Origin: Letharia columbiana
Taxonomy: Eukaryota > Ascomycota > Lecanoromycetes > Lecanorales > Parmeliaceae
Direction of reading: 5' to 3'
DNA: 64,000 bases
Assembly (NCBI RefSeq): GCF_014066305.1
Contig: NW_023501067.1
Span: 186,001 to 250,000 of the forward strand
A program made the position numbers and the translations under genes. The notes under the pieces were generated by a model. It did no database searches. It saw only the letters and a program-made list of their open reading frames with translations, and was not told the origin of the DNA. Position 1 is the stretch's first letter, and every line of letters begins with the position of its first letter. Below, piece by piece: positions 33,841 through 46,085 of the stretch.

Positions 33841-34600
33841 CATCTTCGCCACCACTGCATGACCAGCCCCGTACCCAGACGGCGCCCTCGCGAGCATTGC
33901 ATACCGAACCGACCTTCCCGCCGGTTAGCGACCGGGCGGGCACGTATCGAGGGGCGTGTTCGGTAGCGATTTCGAGTGTGCGTTTTTCTCGTTGCTGTGA
34001 GCTCTGGACCTCGAGCGATGATCTGGCAACGTGAATCTGCCAATATTCTCATGTACTTGCAGACGGTGAACCGGCCGCGCAAAGACCTTCGAAGCAAAAA
34101 TGTCATTTTCTTCGTCTCTGAGGGCGAGAAGATAGTCTTCTCGGAGGTGTACCGCCCACGCCTATATCTTGTGGTTCGAGAACCTCGGCCTAAAAGCAGC
34201 ACGGTTGAAGTGAGTGGTTCCATTTTTAATATTTAGTCAATAAACGGGGAGGTTTTTGACACGTTCATCTGGGAAAAGCGTCACTATTCCTCTTACTTTT
34301 TCTATATGGCGCGTTATGCCATGCTTGTCACATCTTGTATTTGTGTACTCTACGATGCAAATGGACATCCTTGAAGATACCAAAATCTATTGATCAATAG
34401 GGATACACTGACAACAATCAGCGGCGCTGCAATGGCTCCAAAACCAGGCGGAACAGACGTGCTCAAGCAGCAAACTACGCAAAAGATCTGTCGAGTGCGC
34501 AGTAAACTTCGCAATAGCAGCGATGGGCCCTTCCCAACGGTTCCCTACAATCATTCTTGTTGATCCATAGCACGGCGGATATCAATCCAAACATTGACTT
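33841..34600. other. Accessory stretch, no gene supported
   Basis: Frames such as 33976-34236 forward and 33777-34223 reverse lack motifs. The interval may contain more decayed sequence downstream of the NLR relic. Confidence 0.4.
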
Positions 34601-35840
34601 AGCGGCCAACTTGCAGATAGTGATTACTGCGGGCCGAGCAATAGCACAGCTGGCATTAGTATCCGTAAGTTCCTAATCTTGCTCTACTACATCTGTGGTA
34701 AAAACCCAGGCTTATGCACTCTCAACCAGGACGCCAGTATGAAGGTAATTGCAGTGAATCTTCTGATTCTATTTGACGAATCTTTGAACCAGAACCAGCC
34801 CATAGCCGCAACGAACATCCTTCCAGCTACCGGTTTTGAGTCCGCAATCACACCTTCTGCTACAACCACGTCTTCTGGCTGCCCAAACAACTCCTCAGCG
34901 GTAAGCGGGTCTCTTCGATCACTTCAATGACCAAAAGACTCTGGCTAATTCAGGATTAGCCTTGTTGTCCGGACACTACTTGCTTAGGTGATAACACCGC
35001 CGCAACCGGAACTTGCACAGTCGGATCTTTATCGGGATGCAGCTGCGCTCCGTAGGTAACTCCAATAAGTAATTTTTCACCCTACTACTCTTTCCAAAGC
35101 CTTTGGAACCTCATGAAATGTGTGATAGTCGGTTCAGGCAATGCGACCTTGATAAGCCTCCAGGCAGAGATCATAAGCGCCCTCATAACATACGCGTCCG
35201 CTCATCCTCCAACGACCTCTTTTCCCTTTCCGGAACTCTTCCAACTCCTACGTCGTCGGATACCCTATCAGAAACAGCTGTCCCATCTCCCGTGTGTAGT
35301 ATTTACCCGATCGGGTCTTGTGCGACTTCTGTACAGACATCTGCACTCCCGTCTGCAGTCGCCGAATGTACCAATAATTTTTACTATGTGGGGTCAATAT
35401 GACATCTACCAGCGGTCCATACATTCAGGTCTGCAGCTATATTGGGGTCACCTTTGTTTCAAGAATTCAGTGGTTATCTGGCTGTACATTGGTGGCTTCG
35501 CAGACTCCGCAGAACCCAGTACCCAACAACCTAGACATATCAGATGTCACGATATCCCAAGACGCGTTTTCGAATTGTGAGATCTTCCAGGCCCACGTTT
35601 GGAACGTTTGTAGCTGATGCTGATTCGCTATGGAAGGTCCCGCCAGGGCTTACGACATCGGCTCGACGGTTTATTCCATGCAGACTGGGGGCGAAATCAC
35701 GCAACAATTGCTCGGTGTACGGCGTCTACACAACTCAGATTCCCGGCGTGTTTGCAAGCCCTCCGCAAACACAACTGTCCTTCGACTCGGAGTCGTTTTG
35801 TGCCTCAGAAGGACGGAATGAACTCCGGTTCTGAAACGCT
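34601..35840 (+). pseudogene. Scrambled fragments of a secreted cysteine-containing protein
   Basis: Short forward frames carry Cys/Ser/Thr-rich pieces: TTSSGCPNNSSA near 34880, CCPDTTCLGDNTAATGTCTV near 34965, SVQTSALPSAVAECTNNFYY near 35360, DVTISQDAFSNCEIFQAHVW near 35570, and VYGVYTTQIPGVFASPPQTQ near 35750. They look like parts of an extracellular protein but sit in different frames, and no single intron set joined them. This is either a multi-exon gene I could not resolve or a pseudogene; I recognise no family. Confidence 0.35.
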
Positions 35841-37016
35841 TTGATAGTTGATCCACAGTTGATGTCACTGTACATATATCTAGCTGTGGCCTTGTGTTTG
35901 TGACCTGTGCGTTCCAATCGAGTACGAGACAACTGAACCTCAAAATGAGACACTGTTGTCGTCAAAAACGTAGGTAGAGTAGGTGCATAGAGGAGAAATC
36001 ACTCGATATGCGTTGTAGCCAATGAGTATAGACCGCTTCGCACAAGAGACATAGAACTCTTATTTGCTTCACATTACAGGTATCTTGAGAAGAATCACCG
36101 AAGCTACTAAGGCGATGGTTGCAAAGTCTTCGACGCGCTTGATTCCATTTTGGTCCCTTTTGGTCGAGTAGCCCGTGATGAAATGATCCACGCAAAGTAC
36201 TGGGCTATGTTAGTGACCTGGATAGTGGTAGGGTTCAACAACGTACGCTGCCTTAGCACTATACACTGGCCTCGTATATTGACACACTCTGGAGTGAAGT
36301 CCTCCATGTGGACTACTGTGGACTACTAGCAAACCAACATAGATGAAGCCATGACCTGTTCCGTCTTTACCCACAACCACGGAAAGATAGACTTAGCCTG
36401 GTTTGTTCGTCTTGATGTACGGTAAGCGTTTCAATTGGTCAGCGGTTGGCAGATGCTGAGCGCCCAAGAGACTCTAATGTGCATGACTCAATCGCTGCGA
36501 CCCGTTCTGAGACGGAAGCTTGACGCAGAACGTGCCTCCAGTGCGACTGTTCCTCCTGGCGGCAAGAGCAGAAATCCATCAAGAATCCGTCCAAGTCGGT
36601 CACGGTATGCCTCTCGATCTTTGATCTATCGTTATGGACTCTGACTGTGACTCTTGCATGAGCCTTTTAGAAACCTTGCTGATGAGCTTAGATCTGAAGA
36701 ACAAAACAATGAGACCGTCTCGAGATAATTATGTTATAAAGAGGACATTGAGCAGTGAAATTCGCAAAGGGGTCTCAGCTCTACGGCTATGGACTGAACT
36801 GCTCGTGTGTCGAAATTCAGCCTTTCGGCCCCATTACATAGAAGCTACAGAGGTGCATGATTGAATCAGCCACTTGAATAGCAGTTGGCCCTTGAGATGT
36901 AGTAAATTGGCAACTCAAAGCAGGATCATGGTTTCAAAAGAGGGAAGGCGAACCAGCTTGAGAGGATTTAAAAATATGTGTATATATAAATAAATAATAT
37001 TTGAATCAATCGTAGT
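35841..37016. other. Intergenic, no gene supported
   Basis: Scattered short frames only. The stretch just before the tRNA (36970-37010) is very AT-rich. Confidence 0.45.
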
Positions 37017-37099
37017 GGCTGGATAGTTCAGTGGCAGAATTCTTGCTTTGGGTCATCACAAAATGTAAGAGGTCCTGGGTTCAAATCCCAGTTCAGCCC
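37017..37099 (+). tRNA. tRNA-Pro (anticodon TGG) with an 11-nt intron
   Basis: The acceptor stem GGCTGGA (37017-37023) pairs with TTCAGCC (37092-37098) through one G-U pair, with discriminator C at 37099. The anticodon stem is CTTGC/GTAAG (37042-37046 and 37065-37069) around loop TTTGGG...T, with anticodon TGG at 37049-37051. The T arm is CTGGG-TTCAAAT-CCCAG. An 11-nt intron (37053-37063) sits one base after the anticodon, the canonical position. Box A and box B sequences are intact, and a T13 tract follows. Confidence 0.92.
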
Positions 37100-37107
37100 A
37101 TCAAAAG

Positions 37108-37120
37108 TTTTTTTTTTTTT
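37108..37120 (+). terminator. RNA polymerase III terminator of the tRNA gene
   Basis: An uninterrupted run of 13 T starts nine bases after the mature tRNA end. Confidence 0.9.
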
Positions 37121-37413
37121 CGCCCTATATTTTTCACCTCTGATGGCCTATCTTTATAAAGAGGTACCTACGTTTCCAATCTAAACGAAGGGTGCCAAGG
37201 AGGTACGGCAGAAACTTCGTACATGATACGAGTAGCGTCGTGGTTTGAACAGCTGTATTGACGGAAAGATATACGTCTTCGAACAATGCCAAGACGTGAA
37301 GATATGCCAAGACTCGCGATATTGATGTCATTCCCAAAATCCATAAATCACCATCATCTCTACGATTGCACACTCTTCCTTTAATCTCAAGCACGTTTCA
37401 ATCACCTCCCACC

Positions 37414-38432
37414 ATGTCTCTATTACGATGTATACCACGCTCTGCTCGGCCAGTCTCCAGAGCCTTCAGACCCATATCAACCTCTATGCCCCGCACCTTC
37501 CCAAATCCTCACTCGAATGAGAATGCCTCAGAATGGCAAGAATCACAAAAGTCCAAGCCCGATGGGCCACATATGACCAATACCAACTCTACCATTGCCA
37601 ATGAGATGCCAAGTGTAGGTGCCGATAAGGCACCGCCTGAGCTCCTCACCTCCGTCGACCCAGATTTCGTGCCAAAAGATTCGATCCCGGAGAACACCGA
37701 GCGTATGATGGCGGGGGCTCAGAAGGGTGCGCCCGAGAGCGGCGTCAATGCGGAGCTTGAGGTGGGCGAGATGGAGGGAGCAAGTTTCAAGGTGGAGCCA
37801 CTGAGGCGGACTGGCGAAGATGGCAACACCATGCGCGCTAGGTTGTTATGTCCGTTTCTCTACTCGACTTAACCATCAAAGACATGCAAAGGCTGACCCA
37901 GACCTTCTTTCTAACAGATCAGAGCCGCAAGAGGGGAACCCTCGAAAGTGATCTCCTCCTCTCCACCTTCGCTGACACCAACCTCCCCCGCATGACCACG
38001 AAGCAGCTCCAACAATACGACCTCTTCCTCGATGAGAACGACTGGGATATCTACTATTGGGCTACACAAGAACCGACACCAACATCCCGTGAGACCGCAG
38101 AAGGTGGCGACTCGGACTCGTCTACACCGGCTGCTCAAGGCAAAGCCATGGATAAGTCTGAGACGGACGAGTGGAGACAAGGCGCACCTAGAAGCGGTGA
38201 ATGGGCTCAAACTGTTGGCACGTTCAAGCCTGCGTACAGACCTGTGCCACAGCGGTGGCAGAATAGTGAGATTCTAGCAATGTTGAGGAAGCATGTCATT
38301 GATCGGAGCGCTGGTGGCGTTCATGAGGAACCGAACGCGAAGGTGGAGGGCAAGGGACTGGAACAAAGCGTGAAAGGGACTGGCGGAGGTGGACTGGGCA
38401 GGATGCCAGAAGTTCAGAATTTCGATATCTGA
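37414..38432 (+). CDS. SDH5: Succinate dehydrogenase assembly factor 2 (Sdh5/SdhAF2)
   Basis: Mitochondrial matrix protein needed for covalent FAD attachment to Sdh1. Exons 37414-37849 and 37918-38432 give 316 residues. The N terminus ([20 protein letters not shown]) is a presequence. The conserved core spans the splice: [20 protein letters not shown], then [17 protein letters not shown] and [18 protein letters not shown]. The Tyr codon is split as T|AT by a GT-AG intron of 68 nt. The long N-terminal and C-terminal extensions (about 140 and 120 residues) are usual in Pezizomycotina compared with about 160 residues in yeast. Without the splice the first exon would end in an unrelated short tail. 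Confidence 0.93.
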
Positions 38433-39017
38433 ACTCTGAATGGCGTTACTCATCATCGGGTGGTGTATAGGATCTGCAGCAAGCATTGTCGAATCGAAAC
38501 TGAACGGGTCCTCTGGCTTCGTAAGCCTTCCGCTGGGAGCCTTTGGTTGCACAGCGTAAGCCGTGACACAAAGACTTCTTTCAGACTCGTCCTCAAGAGC
38601 CTTGCGCTCTAACCTACTATTCATCCTACTTTGAGTCATCAATTCTTCTCTGGATTGCAATTGGGCATTAACTCGCTTGGAGTTTCTCTAGGCTGCATTC
38701 ATCGAACAGCATTCTTCGCAGTTGGCCCACCAGCCACCAGACTGTTTTCAGGTAATGCTTCTGGACTGGTATTTTACATTCCCCGCACAGTTGGGAATGC
38801 TAAGCGAGGGCTGGAAGTGATTTTTGTATCTTAAAACCCTACTCGTTCTGCACTTGTATTTGTTGTTTTCTGCTCGCTGCGGCAACTTGAACGAAGTTCT
38901 CGCAAACCGGTCTCATCATGTTCAGCTTTTCAGTTGAACGATTCAATTCCTTTTAACGAAGTCCCTTTAAGCCCCTGCCTCTTGATCGCACTACAAAATT
39001 TTTACTCATCTGCACGC

Positions 39018-40758
39018 ATGCAGCCAGACACAATGCTGAACTTCGGTTGCTATCGCTCGATGAACAAAGACTTCGGCAACACCAGCACACAGATCGATGA
39101 CCCTTGCGATGACCTCTTTGATGAATGGCTGAACCAAGACCCGACCACTATCAGCGATACGGCAGATGGATCAGACGACTTTTACGATTTCGATTTTGCG
39201 TTTGATGAGGAGACGGTCTCGAGTGGAAGCTATTCTACTGGAAGCAAGACCACCAGCCTGCCTTCTTCCCAACGACTACCTGCAGCTGATCTCCGTTTTT
39301 CACCTCCTCAGCTGACTCCACCCTTGCGAAGCCGCCCTCCTCTCATCCGATGCGAGGCGCCGACGGTGAGAAGTGCAATCTCCAGCAGCGAACTTCTGAA
39401 ACTGGAAGGGAAACTGTCCCACAAAAATCGCCAAACGAAGGCTCCACTAATACCATCTTCGTCCCCTTCAGCTGTTCCAACGCTCGGAGGAACGCTACGG
39501 AGGAAAGCAAAGTTCTGCGCTCCCGCACAAGAACCACAGCGTGGCAGGTCGCAGAAAGTCTTCAAAACTCCTTCAAGCGAGATGATGCGTCCTTCCTATC
39601 ACTATCGGCAAGACACGCCGGCGTATCATGAATGGACACGGCGGTTCGAGCAGATCAGTCTTCAGACGCCGAACAATACCCCTCAATTGTCACCTCCACG
39701 GAGTAGAGGTAGCTTTCGAGACCATAGACCCGGCGATATTGTGACTTCGAGTCGTAAGTCCACACAACAGCATCCGAAAGATGCTATGAGGGTTTCTGAT
39801 GTGAAGTCAGAGGCACCCAAAGAGAAATCTACCACTCCGCAGACATCTTTTTATCATCCTCTCCCGAACGCTCATGCCCTTCAAGGCCAAGTGAGCGATG
39901 CTGAAATGAACTCCATGCCCTCGACAAGCGGCGACGTCGAAGCTGAAGGCAAAGAACAGGGAAGCGAACGCACGCATGTGCGACAATTACGCCACCCATC
40001 ATCATGGAATTATCTGCCGCTATCTCCTCTTGACCTCGGTTTCTCAGCGGCGTCGCCAAACCATGTTCAGCCCAGCTGGTTGCACAGGCTTCCAGAAAAT
40101 GTCAATATAGACTCCTACCAACACAACGCCAGTGCCACGCAGTCAACGCCAGGAATCGCACAGCCGTCGTCAGACTACATGCGCCAAGACTTCCTGATCC
40201 AATACGAACCCTATGGTCAGTTCGTCAACGAAGACCCGTCGACTGGCTACTCGATCGTGTCGTCCAACCCGCTACAGTCGCCAGGCGCAGAGGAGATACC
40301 CATTGCGCTCTACGGACACGATGACCCCGATCTAGTTGGGATGGCTCGCCCTCCATCCTCCCCAGCTACGCTCCCTATCAGTCTCCCCACCGCTCCACTC
40401 TCCCACCAAATCTCGCGGCCGGTCAAAAATGCGCAGCCACAAAAAGACCAAATCCGTGGGCCAACTGAAGCAACCGAAATCGTCCAGCACGCTCAAATCA
40501 GCCAAATCCTTCGGCAACATCAAGTCTCCAAAATCGACCGGCTCCAGCTTCGGCAACTTTGTCAACTTCACGGCGCATGATAGCGATAGGATCCTCACCG
40601 GGGTTGCGCCGAGCGGGAGCTCGAAGACGAAGGCGAGGAGGGAGCAGGAGGCCAATGAGAAGAAGAGGAAGTTGAGCTTGGCGGCGTTGAGGGCAATTGA
40701 GGAGGCCGGTGGGGATGTTAATGCGGTGGAGATGTTGAAGGCTGAGTTCGATGATTGA
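39018..40758 (+). CDS. wetA: Developmental regulator WetA (conidial maturation), with a one-base frame break
   Basis: WetA is the last regulator of the BrlA-AbaA-WetA conidiation cascade and directs spore-wall maturation. The start at 39018 (MQPDTMLNFG) is chosen because FNDLFDEW-like acidic sequence, here DDLFDEWLNQD, follows it. The middle is disordered and Ser/Pro-rich. The C-terminal signature is SSFGNFVNFTAHDSDRILTG, then VAPSGSSKTKARREQEANEK and KRKLSLAALRAIEEAGGD. The first part (to SPATLPIS) and this last part lie in different frames. Skipping one C in the C4 at 40385-40388 joins them as LPISLPPLHSPTKSRGRSK, while no acceptable intron does (the only GT-AG pair is 31 nt apart). This is probably a sequence error, otherwise a truncating frameshift. 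Confidence 0.85.
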
Positions 40759-41708
40759 TGGGGTGGATTCGGCTGTATACAGCAGTATATGTAATGGGAG
40801 TAAATGAGGGAGATACTAATAGCAACAACCTTCATTCCACGTGGGGAGTCGAAGGTGTCCCCTAGGATTGCAATGATTCGTGTTGCTTTTCTCACTAGTC
40901 CTCCCAGGCATAGGGTCCATGTTCTGCCTATCTCTGTCTCCCTGTACTATCTATATCCTGTTTACGATGCTTGATCCTCGTCAAGTCTCTTTGTGGACTA
41001 CAATAGGCGTTGATCTTCGCAAAGCTACCTTTTTGTATGTACTTGTATGTTTCCTACTGTTCTCCTTGAAGCATTCTTCGTTACATACAAAGCATTGTGG
41101 TCCACTACCATTAGATCCAACGTCTATGGGTAGGGCTGATAGCTTTTGTACTCGTGAGTCGTGTCAGCGTATCAGGTGTGTAAATCATACTTTCGGCATG
41201 TGCGGATGAGCCCCCGAAACGGCAGCTAGCAAAGCGGATAATGACCTCACCCTGCTGTCGATCACGGGTTGAACATGCTATTTCAGCAAATCCCGTCCGG
41301 GCCGGATGCCATCATAAGTCATAAATCATAAATCATAATGAATGCAATTCTTGGCGTCTTCGGAATTTGGGGGAAAGATGTGTCGGATGAAGCAATGGTC
41401 GGCATTCGATGTCATTGTCATCTTGGGGCAGCAGCAACCTTCTCTCCTTCACTCTCTTCTCCAATATGGCAACTCTGTTTCCCCTTCCCCACATCTCTTA
41501 CTTTCCCATTGGTGAAGATGCCAATCCTTCGCTCCACGTTTTTCCGCCATCTCACTTAATCTCTACCTCTTTCCAGCCTCACTCCCAGTACGCATGACCC
41601 AAAGCACTCCACAAGTCACGGCAGTCCCAAACCCATCGTCTCACCTGGGACTACTTGGAAATTGACACACATAATTACAGCTAGGCTTGTGTCCCTTATC
41701 CTCTCACT
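40759..41708. other. Intergenic, no gene supported
   Basis: It contains the wetA 3' flank and the leader of the glycosyltransferase gene, with pyrimidine-rich tracts at 41440-41600. Confidence 0.4.
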
Positions 41709-44700
41709 ATGAAGGACTCCTCCTCCATCTCGGAAGAGAACAACGCGACCAACATCCTCCCAATACCACCAGCACTCGAATTTCCATTTCCCCAGAACCG
41801 CACCGAATCATCCCAGGCCCCATCTAAGGCGCCCTCAATATTAGCCCCACATCATGCTTCAGTCCGCAGCAGGAACCCGCTCGTCGACAATGGGGCACCA
41901 ACGCCAACGAAGGCACCAGGGCCACCAAGTCTTGGGAGAGCACCCGAGGCGCCTCGGCCACAGGCGAAGAGGAGGTTCAAGTCGGAACGGCCTGTACCAT
42001 CACAGAGAACATCGACGTTCTTGAGGCCGCGAAGGGGTTACACTGGACACGTGCCTACGCTTCTCAACACCGCAGCTGGTGGCCATACCTCGGACGATGA
42101 ATCGTCTTCTTCAGACGACGAGTCAGAGATGAAGCTGGCCTCCAGACCGTCGAATCGCAGCGGTCGATCGCCTAGCACTAGGGGACGTGCTGGAAGTGTG
42201 CCTGAAGCAGACGAGAACGGCAGACGAAGATCAGGTGGAGGGCAATTTGGAAAGTTCTCTGTGGGCAATGAAAACTACAAGACAAAGGGGAAGGTATCGA
42301 AAAGGGACGGACGCCTGAACATTAGTGTCAACGAGACCAACAATCATGGTTATTTGGCGCATGCTCTCGGTGCAACCCTGCAACATCATTTTAAGCGCCC
42401 TGACGATGACGACGAACTAGAACTGGAGCGGACTCTGTCGCCATTACATGAGGAGGATAACATCAGACGACCAGATCTGGTAGCGAGGCTGTCCGCTCTT
42501 TCTGCGCGACCATCATTGGACGAAGAAACCTCAAGGCCACCTCTGAACATTGTGATCATGGTGATTGGAAGCAGAGGAGACATACAACCATTTCTGAAGC
42601 TTGGGAAGCTGTTGAAAGAAGATCATGGACATCGTGTGCGAATAGCCACTCATCCAGCCTTCAAGAAGTTCGTCGAACAAGATTCGGACTTGGAATTCTT
42701 TTCTGTTGGAGGCGATCCAGCAGAGCTCATGGCGTTTATGGTCAAGAACCCTGGCTTGATGCCCTCCGTATCTACGGTAAGGGCAGGCGAGGTTGGCCGA
42801 AGGCGAGACGCAATGTTTGAGATGTTCCAAGGATTTTGGAGAGCATGTATCAACGCGACAGATGATGAGACCCTTCCAGCCAATCTCAAAATGATGGGTG
42901 GCAAGCATCCGTTCGTTGCCGATGCCATCATCGCCAATCCACCATCCTTCGCACATGTTCATTGCGCAGAACGGCTTGGAGTTCCTCTCCATCTAATGTT
43001 CACATTTCCGTACAGTCCTACTCAACAATTCCCGCATCCTTTAGCGAATATCAAGAAGAGTAATGTTGATACCAATTATACCAATTTCATGTCATATCCG
43101 CTGGTCGAGATGATGTACGTCAAGTTGTGTGTATGAACTGGTAGAAAGCGATTGCTGACAGAATGATAGGACGTGGCAAGGACTAGGAGATCTAGTCAAT
43201 CGCTTTCGAGTGAAGACCCTCGGGCTCGAGCCAGTCTCGACTCTATGGGCGCCCGGACAGCTGTTCCGACTGGAAGTACCCTACACGTACATGTGGTCAC
43301 CCGGGCTGATCCCAAAGCCAACGGATTGGGGCCCAGAAATTGACATTGCTGGCTTCGTCTTCCTCGATCTTGCATCGTCCTTCAAGCCGCCGGAAACACT
43401 GGCCAAATTCTTGGATACCGGCGAACCTCCTGTCTACATCGGCTTTGGCAGCATCGTCGTGGATGATCCCGACAAATTTACTTCACTTATATTCGAGGCA
43501 GTCGAAAAAGCCGGTGTCCGTGCGCTTGTGAGCAAAGGATGGGGTGGTCTCGGTGACGAGGGCCACACACCAGACAATATTTATATGCTCGAGAACACAC
43601 CGCATGACTGGCTCTTCCCTCGTGTCAGCGCAGTGGTACATCATGGAGGAGCTGGGACAACAGCCGTTGGCCTAAAGTGTGGCAAGCCTACCATGATCGT
43701 ACCGTTTTTCGGGGATCAACCATTCTGGGGTGCGATGGTTGCAAAAGCGGGTGCGGGTGCTCACCAGGCCACACCCTATAAGAAGCTTTCGGCCGATGCA
43801 CTTGCGGAAGGAATTCAGCAGTGTCTAACACCAGAAGCAAAAAAGGCTGCAGAGAAGATTGCGAAGTCGATTGCGGCGGAGGGAGACGGTGCCAAGAACG
43901 CTGTCGAATCGTTCCACCGTCACCTTCCTATGCGAGGCGATCACTCAATGCGTTGCTCTATTCTCCCTGACCGTGTCGCGGTCTGGACACTGAAGAGCTC
44001 AAATTTGAGGCTGTCGGCCCTTGCAGCACAAGTCCTGATTGAGAAAAAGAAAATTCAATGGAAGGACCTCAGGCTGTGCCGACACTACGAATGGAATGAC
44101 TTTGAAGGGCCTGGTGAACCCCTCACCGGAGCCGGTGCAGCTCTTGCAAATTCGGCCGGCGGCATTGCTAAAGGCCTGGGTGGGATGCCTGTCAGGTGGG
44201 CAAAAAGCATACGGAAAAAGGAAAAGAGGGAGCAGAGACAAAAAGAGCGGAGGGGGTCTCAAGCTCAGCGAAGGGATGGTGGGATGAAGTCTTATTCACA
44301 ATCAAACGGGCATGCCGACAAGAAGAAGGGGCCGGAAGATGAGGAAGGCGGAACTGATGGTGACCTGCCCCATGGAGGAAAACTGGTTGCCGAGAGCCAT
44401 CTTCCGGAGCCACATACTCTTCTGGACCGAGTGCATGACGACGTTGAGAAGCATGGTAAACAGCAAGATGGCGAGCTGGCCAAGGCAACAATGAACAACG
44501 CTCCCGTCTCTGACGACTATGTGACCTCTGACATTGGATCGGAAGGATCCGACGAGCATCCGGGTCAAGACTTGGTCCAAGCTCTTGCAGAAGACACCGG
44601 ACACGGATTTGCCAAAACTGGTGAGGCACTAGCGAAAGCCCCGATGGATCTCTCACTCGCTATCGCGCAAGGTTTTCACAATGCTCCACGTCTCTATGGC

Positions 44701-45504
44701 GATACCACCGTCCGCACTCCCCCACGTATATCAGGTTTCCACTCCGGCCTCCGCGCTGCCGGCTCTGAATTCACTTTTGGTGTCTATGACGGTGTCACTG
44801 GTCTGGTCTTACAGCCATATCATGGGGCTCGCAAAAACGGTGCGCTTGGCTTCGTCCAAGGTGTAGGCAAAGGTATCGGTGGTTTCGTGCTCAAAGACTT
44901 GGCTGCCATTATCGGACCTTTCGGATACACGCTCAAGGGGGTACATAAGGAGCTCATCAAGGGTCGGCAGCCGACTGCGTTCATTCGTAAGGCTCGTATG
45001 ATCCAAGGAGGCAAAGATGCTCAGGCTCTCGACGGTGAGGCCAAGCAACGAGAATTGACCAAGATCGATGCTGCGTGGCGGATTGTGTCTGAGATTCGAA
45101 AGGAAGATGAAGCGCAGAAGGAGGAGGGTCTCAAGGGACGGGTAGCCTTGTTGAAAGAGAAGAGAAAGATGGGCAAGAATGACACTTACGAGACTGTGGG
45201 TCACGCAAAGAAGGTTCTGGAGACAAAACAAGAGGAACGCAGAGAAAGAAAAAGCGTGGCCATAGCGAGGAGTAGTGGGGAAGAGAGAAGAGGGAGCAAG
45301 ATACTCAAGAAGAAAGGAAGTCTATTCATGTCTGGGACAACGAAGCGCGGGACTTCGAAGAACAGAGAATCGATAGACGGGAAGCGGAAAGGTGCAGATC
45401 GGGAAATCAAGAGAGAGGTGCTTGACTTGAGCAATGAGAAGGTCTCCGTGGACAGCAGCGTGGGGACAGGAGAGCGAAATGGCACAGTGAACGTGGCCGC
45501 TTAG
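41709..45504 (+). CDS. GT1 UDP-glycosyltransferase (sterol-glucosyltransferase-like) with a VPS13-like C-terminal segment
   Basis: Exons 41709-43114 and 43170-45504 give 1246 residues. Residues 1-270 are disordered. The N-terminal Rossmann domain starts near 277 with IVIMVIGSRGDIQPFLKLGK, the sterol glucosyltransferase signature. The C-terminal sugar-nucleotide site is VVHHGGAGTTAVGLKCGKPT followed by IVPFFGDQPFWG near residue 622. No PH or GRAM domain precedes it, unlike Atg26. A charged linker follows, then near residues 985-1065 a Gly-rich segment GVYDGVTGLVLQPYHGARKN and FVQGVGKGIGGFVLKDLAAI, resembling the C-terminal region of VPS13/ATG2 lipid-transfer proteins. The last 180 residues are a Lys/Glu/Arg-rich coiled-coil-like tail. 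The acceptor is probably a sterol or other lipid; this is inferred from the family. Confidence 0.88.
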
Positions 45505-45608
45505 AGGAGACTAACGGCAAGTCTCCATAGATGAGACGGAGTATTGATACCCTTTTGTTTACATATAAATATTCACACTAATGTACGCGGTCACTCACTC
45601 CCTCACTA

Positions 45609-45998
45609 CGGCAACCTATTTGGACCAGGGGGTCAACCAACGGATTTCCATTTTTCATTAATTGTAGGCCTTGCACATCACAATAAGGCATTTGCTTTAA
45701 AATCCTAAGGACTATCAACTATAGCGTTCTTAATCTCGCTCTCGCGAAATAATCTTCTAATGAGATATTCTAGAATTTTTTCTAGATATGAAACAGCGTT
45801 AAGCTTTAAATAACATTTAGACTAGATATAATCTCGAATACATATACTATTTAATAAATTATCTCTAAGCGTTATAGATCTATTGTATACGTTGTGATAG
45901 AACAATAAATAAATCATGATGGGGCCCTGAATTATGGGTTTGCGAAAATCAAAAAATCAAAATTTGTTGGTTGGCCCGCTGTTCCAAATGGGTTGCCG
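45609..45998. mobile_element. 390-bp TA-flanked inverted-repeat element with AT-rich core
   Basis: The left end reads CGGCAACCTATTTGGACCAG and then GGGGTCAACCAAC. The reverse complement of the right end reads CGGCAACCCATTTGGAACAG and then CGGGCCAACCAAC. Similarity continues for about 45 bp with several differences, most of them transitions. Both ends abut TA (45607-45608 and 45999-46000). The core (about 45660-45950) is strongly AT-rich with no coding capacity, as expected for a RIP-affected non-autonomous DNA transposon. Confidence 0.75.
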
Positions 45999-46085
45999 TA
46001 CTCATTCACTCATCTCCATGATCTCTCATCTTATTAAAGTACCACCAACATCATCAAATCTCTACAGACATGTCCTTCTTTACCA

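Noticed and set aside
37017..37099. Reading the tRNA as tRNA-Gln (TTG)
   Set aside because: Shifting the anticodon stem by one base gives a poorer stem and G after the anticodon; the CTTGC/GTAAG stem with anticodon TGG and discriminator C fits tRNA-Pro.
40335..40365. A 31-nt intron to explain the wetA frame change
   Set aside because: It restores the frame but is shorter than any workable fungal intron and would delete sequence that looks conserved (SPATLP).
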